A stretch of DNA of 63,391 bases, taken from assembly GCA_020427985.1 (NCBI GenBank), contig JAGQNR010000002.1, forward strand, positions 77,241 to 140,631, written 5' to 3'. Source of the stretch: Candidatus Saccharimonadota bacterium. Its GTDB lineage: Bacteria > Patescibacteriota > Saccharimonadia > Saccharimonadales > UBA4665. Position 1 is the stretch's first letter, and the number at the start of each line of letters is the position of its first letter. This document shows positions 43,751 through 52,025 of the stretch, piece after piece. The translations under genes were made by a program, and so were the position numbers. The notes under the pieces were generated by a model. That model did no database searches. It saw only the letters and a list, made by a program, of their open reading frames with translations, and was not told the DNA's origin.

Positions 43751-44463
43751 TTGTTCTCTTTTTCGGGGGTTTTGCTCTTGGCCTTGCCGGCTTCGACTGC
43801 TGCCTGGAAATAGTCAGCCATGAGCTGCAACGCCTTGATAGCGTCGTCGTTGCATGGGATTGGGTAGTCAACTGCCGTTGGGTTGGCATTGGTGTCGACG
43901 AGGGCGACAACGGGCAGTTTGAGCTTGTTAGCTTCGCGCAGGGCGTTAACATCGTTCACGATATCAAAAATAACGACTGCACCTGGGCGGGCATTCAGCT
44001 CCTTAATGCCGCCGTACAGCACGTTGAGGCTGTCGATTTCTTCTTGAAAGCGTTGTACCTCAAGCTTGTTGTACTTGTGTGCGAGGTCGCCACTGGCCAT
44101 TTTGGTTTCCAGGTCAACCAAATGACGAATTTGAGCACCAATAGTGTTCCAGTTGGTTAGCATACCGCCGAGCCAACGTTCAGTTACATAAGGCATACCG
44201 GTGTCGGTAGCGAGCTTGCGAACAATGTCAGAAGCCTGCGCTTTGGTGCCAACAAACAAAATTTGTTTGTTCTTACTGGCGACTTCCTCGATAAACGCTA
44301 AGGCTGTTTCGAGATTTGCAACCGTTTTAGTGAGGTCGATAATATGGCTACCCCCACGTTTACTGTGAATGTACTGCGCCATCTTAGGGTGCCAACGCTC
44401 GGTTTTGTGACCAAAGTGCGCCCCCGCCTCGAGTAATTGTTTGATATCTACGTTTGTTGCCAT
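43747..44463 (-). CDS. rpsB: 30S ribosomal protein S2
   Basis: A 238-residue S2: VDIKQLLEAGAHFGHKTERWHPKM, the coiled coil around LVDLETKMASGDLAHKYNK, and ARPGAVVIFDIVNDVNALREANKL with the PVVALVDTNANP strand. GAAAGGAG lies 8 nt before the ATG but is paired with an upstream copy of its complement (see the hairpin feature). It heads the rpsB-tsf-frr order. Confidence 0.96.
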   Translation of the reverse strand: MATNVDIKQLLEAGAHFGHKTERWHPKMAQYIHSKRGGSHIIDLTKTVANLETALAFIEEVASKNKQILFVGTKAQASDIVRKLATDTGMPYVTERWLGGMLTNWNTIGAQIRHLVDLETKMASGDLAHKYNKLEVQRFQEEIDSLNVLYGGIKELNARPGAVVIFDIVNDVNALREANKLKLPVVALVDTNANPTAVDYPIPCNDDAIKALQLMADYFQAAVEAGKAKSKTPEKENK

Positions 44464-44471
44464 ATGGGCAA

Positions 44472-44490
44472 CTCCTTTCTGCGAAAGGAG
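44472..44490 (-). promoter_or_regulatory. Hairpin sequestering the rpsB ribosome binding site
   Basis: In the rpsB mRNA, CUCCUUUC (44490-44483) is followed by GCA and GAAAGGAG (44479-44472). The eight bases pair perfectly and the 3' arm is the ribosome binding site of rpsB, 8 nt before its ATG. This is a simple on/off translational switch, consistent with S2 autoregulation. Confidence 0.65.
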
Positions 44491-44666
44491 AAAGTTTGTA
44501 GTTTGTAGTTGGTCGTTTGTAGGAAGTCTGCGAGCATCATCCTGTAAAAACTAACTACTACACCCTATAAACTAATCCTTAAACACCGGTCGGGTCACCT
44601 ATGCACACTTACAAAGTTACACAAAGGAGGATTCTTACCCGTACCTGCTTAGTTAATTGCTTTAAG

Positions 44667-44695
44667 ATTGTAACAGATAGGAGACGGCTTGTAAA
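44667..44695 (-). promoter_or_regulatory. Promoter of rpsB
   Basis: On the minus strand, TTTACA (44695-44690) and TACAAT (44672-44667) are separated by 17 nt. The predicted transcript starts near 44660 and has a leader of about 195 nt. Confidence 0.75.
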
Positions 44696-44782
44696 TGCCA
44701 AACATGGCTTGCGAATCTCTAAGAGTACTCTAAAAAGTAAAGCTGCCGAGTCAGTGAATCGTCGAGAAGCGTCTAAGATCAA

Positions 44783-46807
44783 TTATTTTCCAAGCTTTAG
44801 TTGTGGCCTATCCATTAACCGATTATTGTGTGCAGCAAAATAGTCCACCAAGCCCGGGTTAATTTCGGCAAGACGAATATAGGCTTGAATGTATGCCTCA
44901 TTCCCCTTCGATAAAAATCTTCGGGCTTCATCTGGATGAGCAGCCCCTATTCTTCTGTTACTTAGTACTCCGGCAAATGCCTCTGCACGAAACTCTTCTA
45001 TCGAACTGCGCGCATACAGCGAAGGAACCTCTGCAACGTCCCCGGCACCGCGAAGAATATCTGTAGCCAGATTTGCCATGCCGGGCAACGAATCCCTCCA
45101 TTGCTCTTCAGGTATCCCAATCGAGCTGCCCGGTAAACTATGTCCCACCTCATGCGCAACTGTCGAAGACAGGTCTGGGCTACCTGCAAAAAAGTCAACC
45201 TGGGCAAGCGGAAGAACCTCTTGCGCCTTGCCATAGGCTCTTATCGGCATCGATACCGGCCTGATTGTGATGCGTCCGTCTCCAGTCGGGTTATACTCAC
45301 CCATAACAGCCCCTGCTCCCTGCGAAAAAATGCCTGGATTGCCAATCATCACCTCCGAAAACTGTGCCTTAGAAAGTAGTTCTTTTGGATACCTCACTAA
45401 TTCGGCCACTACCCCTTTCGTGGTGTAGCGCAAGGTATTCATATCGTATGTTTGATCTTTACCATTAAGTTCATACTGAGCGTTTATCTGAAATTTCTTG
45501 CCATAATGCATACTGAATTGTTCAGTAGCTTGTGTCAATTCCTCTACTGTTGTAGCTTGATCAATATTCTTAATCATTGCTTGTAGCGTGTTAGGAGGCA
45601 GAAGAGCGTCTGGATGTGCAGTCAAGTACTGCTCTGCCCGCTGCCGTATGGCTTGATAATTGTGGTCATCGAGGTCTTGCATCGTCCGCTCGACAATGGG
45701 AACGACTTTGTCGATTCGCTCATTGCCTACATCCACAGGACCATTAAGTTCATTTTGCAACTCTGATGCATTGGCGTAGTCCTTAATCTTGATACCGTCT
45801 AATGCATCTTCTGCGCCCCAGCGTTTATCATGCAGTGCTTGAGCCGCAGATGCTACCGTCGACTTAGTCCCGGAACCAATATCAAGCCCCTGGTCAATTG
45901 CGCCTCCAGGGGCAAGGATGCCTGCCACAAGCGCCACCTTAGCAAGTTTATGAGCGATAGCCTTGCGACGTTCGTTGGTTATTCGGAGTTCCTCTTCAGA
46001 TTTAGGACTACGCAGCACCTCCTGGGCGTGGTGCAAGGTGATATTCATCTGAGCGTCTCCCAGCCCCATAATACGCCACTGGAACTGGTCGGCAGGATTA
46101 GTAGACTTTTCTACACTAACCATTCCTATTTTCCCGTTTTTGTCCTGGCCAATACTGAGGCATGCCGTCTCATAGCCACCATGAGCAGCTGGCTTCATGC
46201 CGGTCGATGCTCGAGCGATGCCTTTGCTGTCGAACTTTATCAGCCCGGTTCCCATTTCGTTTCTGCAAAGCAGTACTTTACCGTCTATTGACGCACCAGT
46301 TACCTCTGCAAGCACTTCATTTATTCTGGTTGACCCATCCTGATTATGGGCAATCAATCTGTTTATGGGACGTAAATCGTCTTTTGTTCCGATTCTGCCT
46401 TTTAGTGAAAACACTTTGGTATCTGCAGAGTTTCCTGTTTCATGCTTCAAAGTCAGCCTGTCCCTAAGATCTGCAAAGGTACTTTTAAGCCTTTGCATTC
46501 GCTTGGTATTGCGACCCGTGACTCCTGCCTGTATGGCTGTTACCGACCCGATGTCAATAACGCTTTTTACCATTGCCTGTTCGCCAGCGGTACGAGTATC
46601 ATACTGTGTATCAATTGTCCGCGCTGCTTGTTCGTCGATGGCTTCGTGGTCGGGATGTAAAGTTTCTCTAAATTTTGCAAGTGCGGCGAGATTATGTCCT
46701 GGAACATGCTCAGCAGCTTCTATTGCACCCTCCTCGAGTTGAACAATCGGGGCTATTTTAAGATTGGGGTCAGCTGTATGCTGTGGTTGTGGCAGTTGCT
46801 CTGTCAT
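44783..46807 (-). CDS. Large protein with HEVGH metallopeptidase-like C-terminal domain
   Basis: A 674-residue protein. The C-terminal part has VAHEVGHSLPG (zinc motif H552-E553-H556) followed about 50 residues later by SSIEEFRAEAFAG, which offers Glu ligands as in gluzincin or anthrax-lethal-factor-like domains. The N-terminal 270 residues form an unrecognised globular domain, and a weakly hydrophobic stretch (HKLAKVALVAGILAPGG) follows. No signal peptide is present. The toxin-like zincin arrangement makes a secreted effector or a wall/surface processing enzyme possible; neither is shown. The gene has an AT-rich leader and is flanked by the rpsB promoter. Confidence 0.6.
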   Translation of the reverse strand: MTEQLPQPQHTADPNLKIAPIVQLEEGAIEAAEHVPGHNLAALAKFRETLHPDHEAIDEQAARTIDTQYDTRTAGEQAMVKSVIDIGSVTAIQAGVTGRNTKRMQRLKSTFADLRDRLTLKHETGNSADTKVFSLKGRIGTKDDLRPINRLIAHNQDGSTRINEVLAEVTGASIDGKVLLCRNEMGTGLIKFDSKGIARASTGMKPAAHGGYETACLSIGQDKNGKIGMVSVEKSTNPADQFQWRIMGLGDAQMNITLHHAQEVLRSPKSEEELRITNERRKAIAHKLAKVALVAGILAPGGAIDQGLDIGSGTKSTVASAAQALHDKRWGAEDALDGIKIKDYANASELQNELNGPVDVGNERIDKVVPIVERTMQDLDDHNYQAIRQRAEQYLTAHPDALLPPNTLQAMIKNIDQATTVEELTQATEQFSMHYGKKFQINAQYELNGKDQTYDMNTLRYTTKGVVAELVRYPKELLSKAQFSEVMIGNPGIFSQGAGAVMGEYNPTGDGRITIRPVSMPIRAYGKAQEVLPLAQVDFFAGSPDLSSTVAHEVGHSLPGSSIGIPEEQWRDSLPGMANLATDILRGAGDVAEVPSLYARSSIEEFRAEAFAGVLSNRRIGAAHPDEARRFLSKGNEAYIQAYIRLAEINPGLVDYFAAHNNRLMDRPQLKLGK

Positions 46808-46848
46808 GTTTTTGTTTATTTTTATTTACACTATTTATAAATACAACT

Positions 46849-46971
46849 TTACTCTGTTGGTACCTGTACGTCAAGGTGGTTAGGTGGCTCAGAAACACCA
46901 CGAATACCGTCCTCGCCAAGCCCTAAACTACTCAACTCCAAACGAGTATAGGGCCACGGCATGGTGCTCAT
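46849..46971 (-). CDS. Possible 40-aa small protein
   Basis: The frame begins MSTMPWPYTRLELSS and ends NHLDVQVPTE, preceding the HEVGH gene. Its amino-acid make-up is unremarkable, there is no good ribosome binding site, and it lies in the divergent promoter region, so it may be chance. Confidence 0.25.
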   Translation of the reverse strand: MSTMPWPYTRLELSSLGLGEDGIRGVSEPPNHLDVQVPTE

Positions 46972-47053
46972 GTAGTGCAATTCCACTAGTCCTGTACATT
47001 CTTGCCTATTTTCGCTATCATTTATATAGCGCTTCATTAAGGGGGATAGACAG

Positions 47054-47728
47054 ATGGATAAAGATGAATCACAAGAACGCACCAGTACACCGGTGCAAGA
47101 AACCACAACCCTGCAACCTGCTTCGGTGCCAAGCAGTAGTATAACTAGCCCAGATAGTAGTCAAAAGAAACTTCTCTATGGATTACTTGCTGGCGTAGGT
47201 TTACTACTTTTGGTCCTGATTGTGTTACTTGCCTTGTTAATGGGCAAAAAAGACTCAAACACTACAAACTCTGGCACAAGGTCCGGAACTTCGGCTTCAC
47301 AGCAAAGCACAAGCACTAACAGTTCTGACAGTACTACTGCCACGAAAAAGATTATTCTGACAGTGCCAACCGAGAACGACAAACTTGAATATGTCATCTA
47401 TGAGCCACGGCAAACGGCTACTAATACAACTATCGATTTTGGCATACGCAACAAATGTAACAATTGCGCACAAGATGTGTATACCGGCAACACCACTTCT
47501 TATTTTGACAGCCGGACACAATCCTACCTACTCGATGAGACTGCCGGCAAAAAATACAGTACTATTACTGATATAGACAATAAGGTTCTAGCAACCCCTT
47601 CCTGTACGCAGTCACTCCAGTATAATGAGGTCCAGAATTGTTTTGTGGCCTTTTCTAAGGTGCCTAGCGGTACTACCGTCAGCTGGGTATTCGGCAAGGT
47701 ACGCATCGATGGAATCAAGATTCAGTAG
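47054..47728 (+). CDS. Membrane-anchored extracytoplasmic protein, DUF4352-like
   Basis: A 224-residue protein: disordered Ser/Thr-rich cytoplasmic head, one transmembrane helix (about 40-65, LLYGLLAGVGLLLLVLIVLL), a Ser/Thr linker, and an Ig-like beta domain from about residue 115. That domain has NKCNNCAQDVY and a later Cys pair, and ends FSKVPSGTTVSWVFGKVRI, the pattern of DUF4352/immunoprotective Ig-like domains. AAGGGGG precedes the ATG. It overlaps the vWA gene by 20 nt and should be co-expressed with it. Confidence 0.65.
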   Translation: MDKDESQERTSTPVQETTTLQPASVPSSSITSPDSSQKKLLYGLLAGVGLLLLVLIVLLALLMGKKDSNTTNSGTRSGTSASQQSTSTNSSDSTTATKKIILTVPTENDKLEYVIYEPRQTATNTTIDFGIRNKCNNCAQDVYTGNTTSYFDSRTQSYLLDETAGKKYSTITDIDNKVLATPSCTQSLQYNEVQNCFVAFSKVPSGTTVSWVFGKVRIDGIKIQ

Positions 47729-48785
47729 CCCCCCTACGCCCGTTGACTCAGCGCCCAATACTGTAGCCAACAATCGGATACTTTTGGCCGTAGCTAGCTT
47801 CGTTATGATGCTCCTTGTTGGAGTTATAGTAGTCGTAATACTACTACTCAGGGACACTTCAGTTTCACAGCCAGCCTTAAACCAATCCCCCGTGCCAATC
47901 GGGTCCGACTTTACTGGCCATGTCAGCGACCTAAAGGGTGGAACAGTGTCGACACGCAGTCTCAAAGGCCTCACTATGCGTATCAACCAAATAGATACAT
48001 GCAACCCAAAAATTGTTTCTGCTTTTGTTGCTGTATCTTCTGATGCTGGCCAAGTCAATAAAAACTTTGGCAAAGGTGATGTCAAAGTCTACCTCGACGG
48101 CAAACAAGTTACCAACTTCGACTTTGCGAGCGTTAACACCGCCAAACTACCTCTTGCCAACATAATGGTCATCGACCACTCAGGCAGTATGCGCGGTGTA
48201 GCTATGGACACTGCCAAATCGGCCGCCGCAACCTACATCTCACGGCTCCTACCCAACGACCAAGTTGGCGTCATCCAGTTTGATACCTCTGTTGATGTAC
48301 TCGTAGCAGTTTCAACCGATAAAGCCAAGGCTCAGTCAGCCATCCAAGGCATTTCGGCTCGTGGCGACACTGCATTGTACGATGCACTAAGTAGTGCCGT
48401 CGGTAGTGTGCCAAACTGCGGACGCAAGGCAATCACTGTCTTAACCGACGGCGAAGACACGGCGTCAAAGACGAGCTCAGTTGATAGCGTCATTGCCGAG
48501 GCTTCTAAGGTCAACATCCCTATCTTTGCTGTGGGCATAAAGAGCGCCGGCTATGATTCGTCAAACATCCGCAAAATATCTGAAGCCACCGGCGCACAGT
48601 ACCTCGAAGCTAACACTCCCCAGGAAATCAGCGACCTCTACGGTAAGATTGACGGCCAGCTCACCGGCCAATTTGCCGCCAATCTACACATCAGCCTCCC
48701 CAAAGATGGCTCTACCCATACACTCAAAATCATCTCAACGGTCGAGGGCTCCGATACCCAGAGCGAACGTACCTTTGTGTACTAG
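47709..48785 (+). CDS. Membrane-anchored von Willebrand factor A domain protein
   Basis: About 358 residues: a short head, one transmembrane helix (ILLAVASFVMMLLVGVIVVVI) and a vWA domain outside the membrane. The MIDAS metal site is DHSGS in IMVIDHSGSMRGV, with the Thr in SARGDTALYDAL and Asp in VLTDGEDT. A small C-terminal beta domain follows. MIDAS proteins bind divalent metal and protein ligands, so adhesion or assembly of a surface complex is likely. ATG at 47709 is chosen because the longer frame (47625) lies inside the preceding gene. Confidence 0.8.
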   Translation: MESRFSSPPTPVDSAPNTVANNRILLAVASFVMMLLVGVIVVVILLLRDTSVSQPALNQSPVPIGSDFTGHVSDLKGGTVSTRSLKGLTMRINQIDTCNPKIVSAFVAVSSDAGQVNKNFGKGDVKVYLDGKQVTNFDFASVNTAKLPLANIMVIDHSGSMRGVAMDTAKSAAATYISRLLPNDQVGVIQFDTSVDVLVAVSTDKAKAQSAIQGISARGDTALYDALSSAVGSVPNCGRKAITVLTDGEDTASKTSSVDSVIAEASKVNIPIFAVGIKSAGYDSSNIRKISEATGAQYLEANTPQEISDLYGKIDGQLTGQFAANLHISLPKDGSTHTLKIISTVEGSDTQSERTFVY

Positions 48786-48795
48786 TGGACTCAAG

Positions 48796-48825
48796 TTGAC
48801 TTTTCTGTAACAGAGGTGATATAAT
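48796..48825 (+). promoter_or_regulatory. Promoter of rpmE
   Basis: TTGACT (48796-48801) and TATAAT (48820-48825) with an 18-nt spacer. The leader of roughly 95 nt contains GCAAG/CTTGC and GTGGCCAC inverted sequences before the AGAGGAA ribosome binding site, possibly a regulatory leader. Confidence 0.75.
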
Positions 48826-48925
48826 TGTAACCAACTGCATGGGATAGACTGACTGCAAGGACGCCCGCTTGCTAACCAGTGGCCACGCATACCAATAACC
48901 ATCACCCTAGGGCAGAGGAATAACT

Positions 48926-49267
48926 ATGAAAAAGGATATCCATCCTAAAAACTATCGTTTGGTCGTGTTTCAGGACCTCAACAATAACGAAACATACCTT
49001 ACAAAATCGACCGTCGCAAGTGACGAAACTATCAAGCTCGATGGGGTTGAATACCCACTCGTAAAAGTCCATATTTCGGGGTCAAGCCACCCCTTCTTTA
49101 CCGGTGAAGAGCGTGTGCTCGACATCGAAGGCCGTGTCGATAAGTTCAAAGCCCGTGCCGAAGCTGCCGCCAAAGCTAAAGAAGCCCGCATGGCCGCTGC
49201 TAAAAAATCTAGCGCCCGCGCCGCAGCAAAATCTGCCAAAGCCGACGAGAAAAAAGACGAAAAGTAG
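48926..49267 (+). CDS. rpmE: 50S ribosomal protein L31 type B with basic tail
   Basis: A 113-residue protein. The first 75 residues match type B L31 (MKKDIHPKNYRLVVFQD, ISGSSHPFFTG, DIEGRVDKF); the zinc-binding Cys of type A are absent, so it is zinc independent. The last 40 residues are a Lys/Ala run that is unusually long. AGAGGAA precedes the ATG. It heads the conserved rpmE-prfA-prmC order. Confidence 0.93.
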   Translation: MKKDIHPKNYRLVVFQDLNNNETYLTKSTVASDETIKLDGVEYPLVKVHISGSSHPFFTGEERVLDIEGRVDKFKARAEAAAKAKEARMAAAKKSSARAAAKSAKADEKKDEK

Positions 49268-49334
49268 CTACGTAGTACTAAAAACCGCTGGAGATATTAC
49301 TCTCGGGCGGTTTTGTTTATACTAGGAGATACGT

Positions 49335-50390
49335 ATGGAAGCCAAAGAACAAGCGCTTAGATCTGAACTCACTGATCTGCAGGCCAAACTGCAGGACCCT
49401 TCTGTTTACTCAGATCCCTCGTACCCAAAGCTCGCAAAGCGTCAGGCTTACCTTGATTCGGTTATCACCCTTTTCGACGAGAGAAAAAAGCTGCAGCAAG
49501 CATATAAAGAAGCTAGCGAGATTCTCAATTCAGACGACGTAGATCTAAGCGTGCTTGCACAAGAGGAGTTGGGATCTGCTGAAACAGCCCTAGTTATCAA
49601 TGAGACGAGGCTCTCTGAAGCCCTGACACCGAAGGATCCTAACGACGACAAGGACGTGATTGTTGAAATCCGCGCCGGGGCGGGCGGTGACGAATCAAGC
49701 CTATTTGCTGCCGAACTCTACCGCATGTATGTCAGATGGGGTGAAATAAAGGGCTACAAAACAGAGTTGGTGAGCGAGAGTCCAAGTGAAGTTGGTGGTT
49801 TTAAAGAGATTATTTTTGCAATGCGTGGCACCGACATGTACAAACAACTCAAATTTGAGGCTGGCGTACACCGCGTACAACGTGTGCCCGCTACAGAATC
49901 GCAGGGCCGGATTCATACCTCAACCGTTACGGTTGCTATTTTGCCCGAAGCCGAAGAGACTGATATCGAAATTAATCCGAGTGACCTGCGTATCGACGTG
50001 TTCCGTGCTGGCGGCCACGGTGGGCAGAGCGTCAACACCACCGACTCGGCTGTACGTATTACTCACTTGCCTACCGGCCTGGTTGTTGCTAACCAAGACG
50101 AAAAGTCACAAATTAAAAACAAAGCCAAGGCTCTCGGCGTTTTGCGCTCACGGTTGCTACAAATGAAAATCGACGAAGAGACCAAGCAGCTGAGCGATGC
50201 GCGCAAGAAACTGATCGGCAGCGGTGACCGCAGCGAAAAAATCCGCACCTATAACTTCCCACAAGACCGAATAACCGACCACCGCATAGGCTACTCCCGT
50301 AGCAACATCCCTGCCGCACTCGCTGGCAACATAGACGACCTTGTAGAAAAACTTGCCGACTATGAACGCGCTTTGATAAACGAAGGCTGA
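49335..50390 (+). CDS. prfA: Peptide chain release factor 1
   Basis: A 351-residue RF1. The codon-reading PxT motif is in RVQRVPATESQGR and the GGQ loop in RAGGHGGQSVNTTDSAV. It releases at UAA and UAG. AGGAG stands 7 nt before the ATG. The stop is TGA, read by RF2, which confirms the standard code. prmC, whose product methylates the GGQ Gln, follows after a toxin-antitoxin insertion. Confidence 0.96.
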   Translation: MEAKEQALRSELTDLQAKLQDPSVYSDPSYPKLAKRQAYLDSVITLFDERKKLQQAYKEASEILNSDDVDLSVLAQEELGSAETALVINETRLSEALTPKDPNDDKDVIVEIRAGAGGDESSLFAAELYRMYVRWGEIKGYKTELVSESPSEVGGFKEIIFAMRGTDMYKQLKFEAGVHRVQRVPATESQGRIHTSTVTVAILPEAEETDIEINPSDLRIDVFRAGGHGGQSVNTTDSAVRITHLPTGLVVANQDEKSQIKNKAKALGVLRSRLLQMKIDEETKQLSDARKKLIGSGDRSEKIRTYNFPQDRITDHRIGYSRSNIPAALAGNIDDLVEKLADYERALINEG

Positions 50391-50392
50391 GT

Positions 50393-50506
50393 ATGGCACA
50401 CTTTTTTATTACCGGCAGGCCCGGAACTGGCAAGAGTTATGTTACTGAAGCACTGAAAGAACATGGCGCCCAAGCGTATGATTTAGAAGAAGTACCAGAG
50501 TTATAG
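50393..50506 (+). pseudogene. Truncated P-loop kinase-like gene remnant
   Basis: A 37-codon frame beginning 2 nt after prfA: MAHFFITGRPGTGKSYV with a full Walker A motif, then EALKEHGAQAYDLEEVPEL and TAG. This is the first tenth to fifth of a nucleotide/adenylate-kinase-like P-loop protein, whose family runs to about 180 residues. The promoter of the toxin-antitoxin operon begins one base after its stop, so insertion of that module probably removed the rest. Confidence 0.55.
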
Positions 50507-50535
50507 TTGACGAAAAACTACTTTATATATACAAT
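50507..50535 (+). promoter_or_regulatory. Promoter of the DinJ/YafQ-type operon
   Basis: TTGACG (50507-50512) and TACAAT (50530-50535) with a 17-nt spacer. The antitoxin ATG begins 6 nt after the -10, so the operon mRNA is leaderless. Confidence 0.8.
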
Positions 50536-50541
50536 GTATGT

Positions 50542-50811
50542 ATGAAAACTGTTATGAGCGTGAAGATCGATGACGATGTAAAGGCCTCTGCCCAAGAGGT
50601 TGCTAAGAGTGCCGGGCTAACGCTTAGTGCTCTTATAAACTCATACCTGCGCCAGGTGGCTGCCACCCGGCGCATAGAATTATATGCCCCAGAGCCCATG
50701 AGTCCAAAGCTCGAAGCATTGATTGCCGAAGTAGAGTCTGAGCTGCAAAGTAATTCCGCGAGCAAACAATTCAACACCGTAGAAGATTTTCTGTCAGATA
50801 TAAAGAAATAG
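50542..50811 (+). CDS. RelB/DinJ-family antitoxin
   Basis: An 89-residue protein with a ribbon-helix-helix N-terminus (MSVKIDDDVKASAQEVAKSA, then LSALINSYLRQVA) and a toxin-binding tail. It should bind its own promoter as a dimer and neutralise the toxin that starts 5 nt after its stop. A second in-frame ATG at 50554 is possible but the promoter geometry favours 50542. Confidence 0.88.
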   Translation: MKTVMSVKIDDDVKASAQEVAKSAGLTLSALINSYLRQVAATRRIELYAPEPMSPKLEALIAEVESELQSNSASKQFNTVEDFLSDIKK

Positions 50812-50816
50812 TATCA

Positions 50817-51077
50817 ATGACGATCCAATACCTGCCAAAGTTCAAAAAGCAGTATCAAAAGTTGCCGGCCAAGTTTCAGGAGCAATTTGATAATCGTTTG
50901 CGATTGTTTGTTATCGACCCTACTGTGCCACAACTACGTATCCATCCACTACGCGGCCACTATGCGGGCTATTGGAGTATGAATGTGAATGGAGATTTAC
51001 GGGCTATATACCTCAAACGTGGTGATGAAATACTTATATTTGCGCTGATCGGCACCCATAGTGAACTATATGGATGA
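50817..51077 (+). CDS. YafQ/RelE-family mRNA interferase toxin
   Basis: An 86-residue RelE-fold toxin. Features of YafQ are present: FKKQYQKLP at the start, HPLRGHYAGYW, the DLRAIY strand and the C-terminal IGTHSELYG with the catalytic His. It would cleave mRNA in the ribosome. Its end overlaps the start of prmC by 8 nt, which suggests the module was inserted between prfA and prmC without breaking the latter. Confidence 0.88.
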   Translation: MTIQYLPKFKKQYQKLPAKFQEQFDNRLRLFVIDPTVPQLRIHPLRGHYAGYWSMNVNGDLRAIYLKRGDEILIFALIGTHSELYG

Positions 51078-51909
51078 TACTACCGAAAAGTGGCTAAATA
51101 GCGCTACCGCAATACTCGCAGGTGCGGGGATTGAATCAGCACGATTAGATGCGGTGCTGCTTTTGTGCGATGAACTGGGGGTAGATAAAAGTGCTCTATT
51201 TGCTTACCCAGAGCGTGAGTTACAGAGGTCACAATTACAAAATCTGAACAAAAAAATTATTCAACGCACTCATCATATCCCCCTCGCCTACCTGCGTGGG
51301 CGAGTTGAATTTTATGGTCGAAAGTTTGGTGTCAACCACCATGTACTTGTGCCTCGGCCTGAGAGCGAAAGCATAATTGAGCTCTGCAAACAAGTGGTTG
51401 GCGACTCACAAGGAGCCGCAATCGTTGACGTGGGGACGGGCTCAGGCTGTTTAGCAATAACCGCCAAGCTCGAGCTGCCACATACAACTGTCCATGCAAT
51501 CGATCTTGATACAAACTGCCTGTCGGTAGCTCGTGCAAACGCTCAGTTTCTGCATGCCAGCATCACTTTACTCGACGGTAACCTTCTAGAACCCCTTAAA
51601 GACTCACAATTCACCGCTCACAGCTTAATAGTTCTTGCTAACCTGCCCTATGTACCGCTTGACCATCCCATAAATACCGCTGCTGCTCACGAACCAAAGC
51701 TCGCATTGTTTAGCGGGCACGATGGACTCGACCACTACCGTGCGCTATTCGCACAAATATATATGTTTGCACTTTATCCAGATCGGGTTATCACCGAAAG
51801 CCTAGTTAGCCAGCACATTCCTTTGGCTAAACTGGCTGCTAAGCATGGCTATGTGTTAGAAACGACAGATGGTTTGGCGCAGCTGTATCGCCACAACACC
51901 ATCAAGTAG
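51070..51909 (+). CDS. prmC: Release factor glutamine methyltransferase
   Basis: A 279-residue HemK/PrmC. The N-terminal helical domain (TATAILAGAGIESARLDAVLLL) is followed by the methyltransferase core with PRPESESIIE, VDVGTGSGCLAITAKLE and NLPYVPLD, a variant of the NPPY motif that holds the Gln side chain. It methylates the GGQ Gln of RF1 and RF2. ATG at 51070 is preferred over GTG at 51061. Confidence 0.9.
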   Translation: MDDTTEKWLNSATAILAGAGIESARLDAVLLLCDELGVDKSALFAYPERELQRSQLQNLNKKIIQRTHHIPLAYLRGRVEFYGRKFGVNHHVLVPRPESESIIELCKQVVGDSQGAAIVDVGTGSGCLAITAKLELPHTTVHAIDLDTNCLSVARANAQFLHASITLLDGNLLEPLKDSQFTAHSLIVLANLPYVPLDHPINTAAAHEPKLALFSGHDGLDHYRALFAQIYMFALYPDRVITESLVSQHIPLAKLAAKHGYVLETTDGLAQLYRHNTIK

Positions 51910-52025
51910 CAATGTTTGTCGTAAATCATGCTTTGTTTGTTATGCATGAAAAGGACTGCAAGAGTACTACCATTTTTCAAATGAGGTAAAATATATAGAG
52001 GTATTATGCTATTCCCAGGTAAAAT

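Larger units (their letters stand above)
44464..44782 (-). other. Leader and promoter region of rpsB
   Basis: About 200 nt separate the promoter at 44667-44695 from the rpsB start. The leader is rich in TAGTTTGTAG-like sequence and ends in the hairpin that covers the ribosome binding site. No gene is seen; small plus-strand frames here have no support. Confidence 0.6.
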
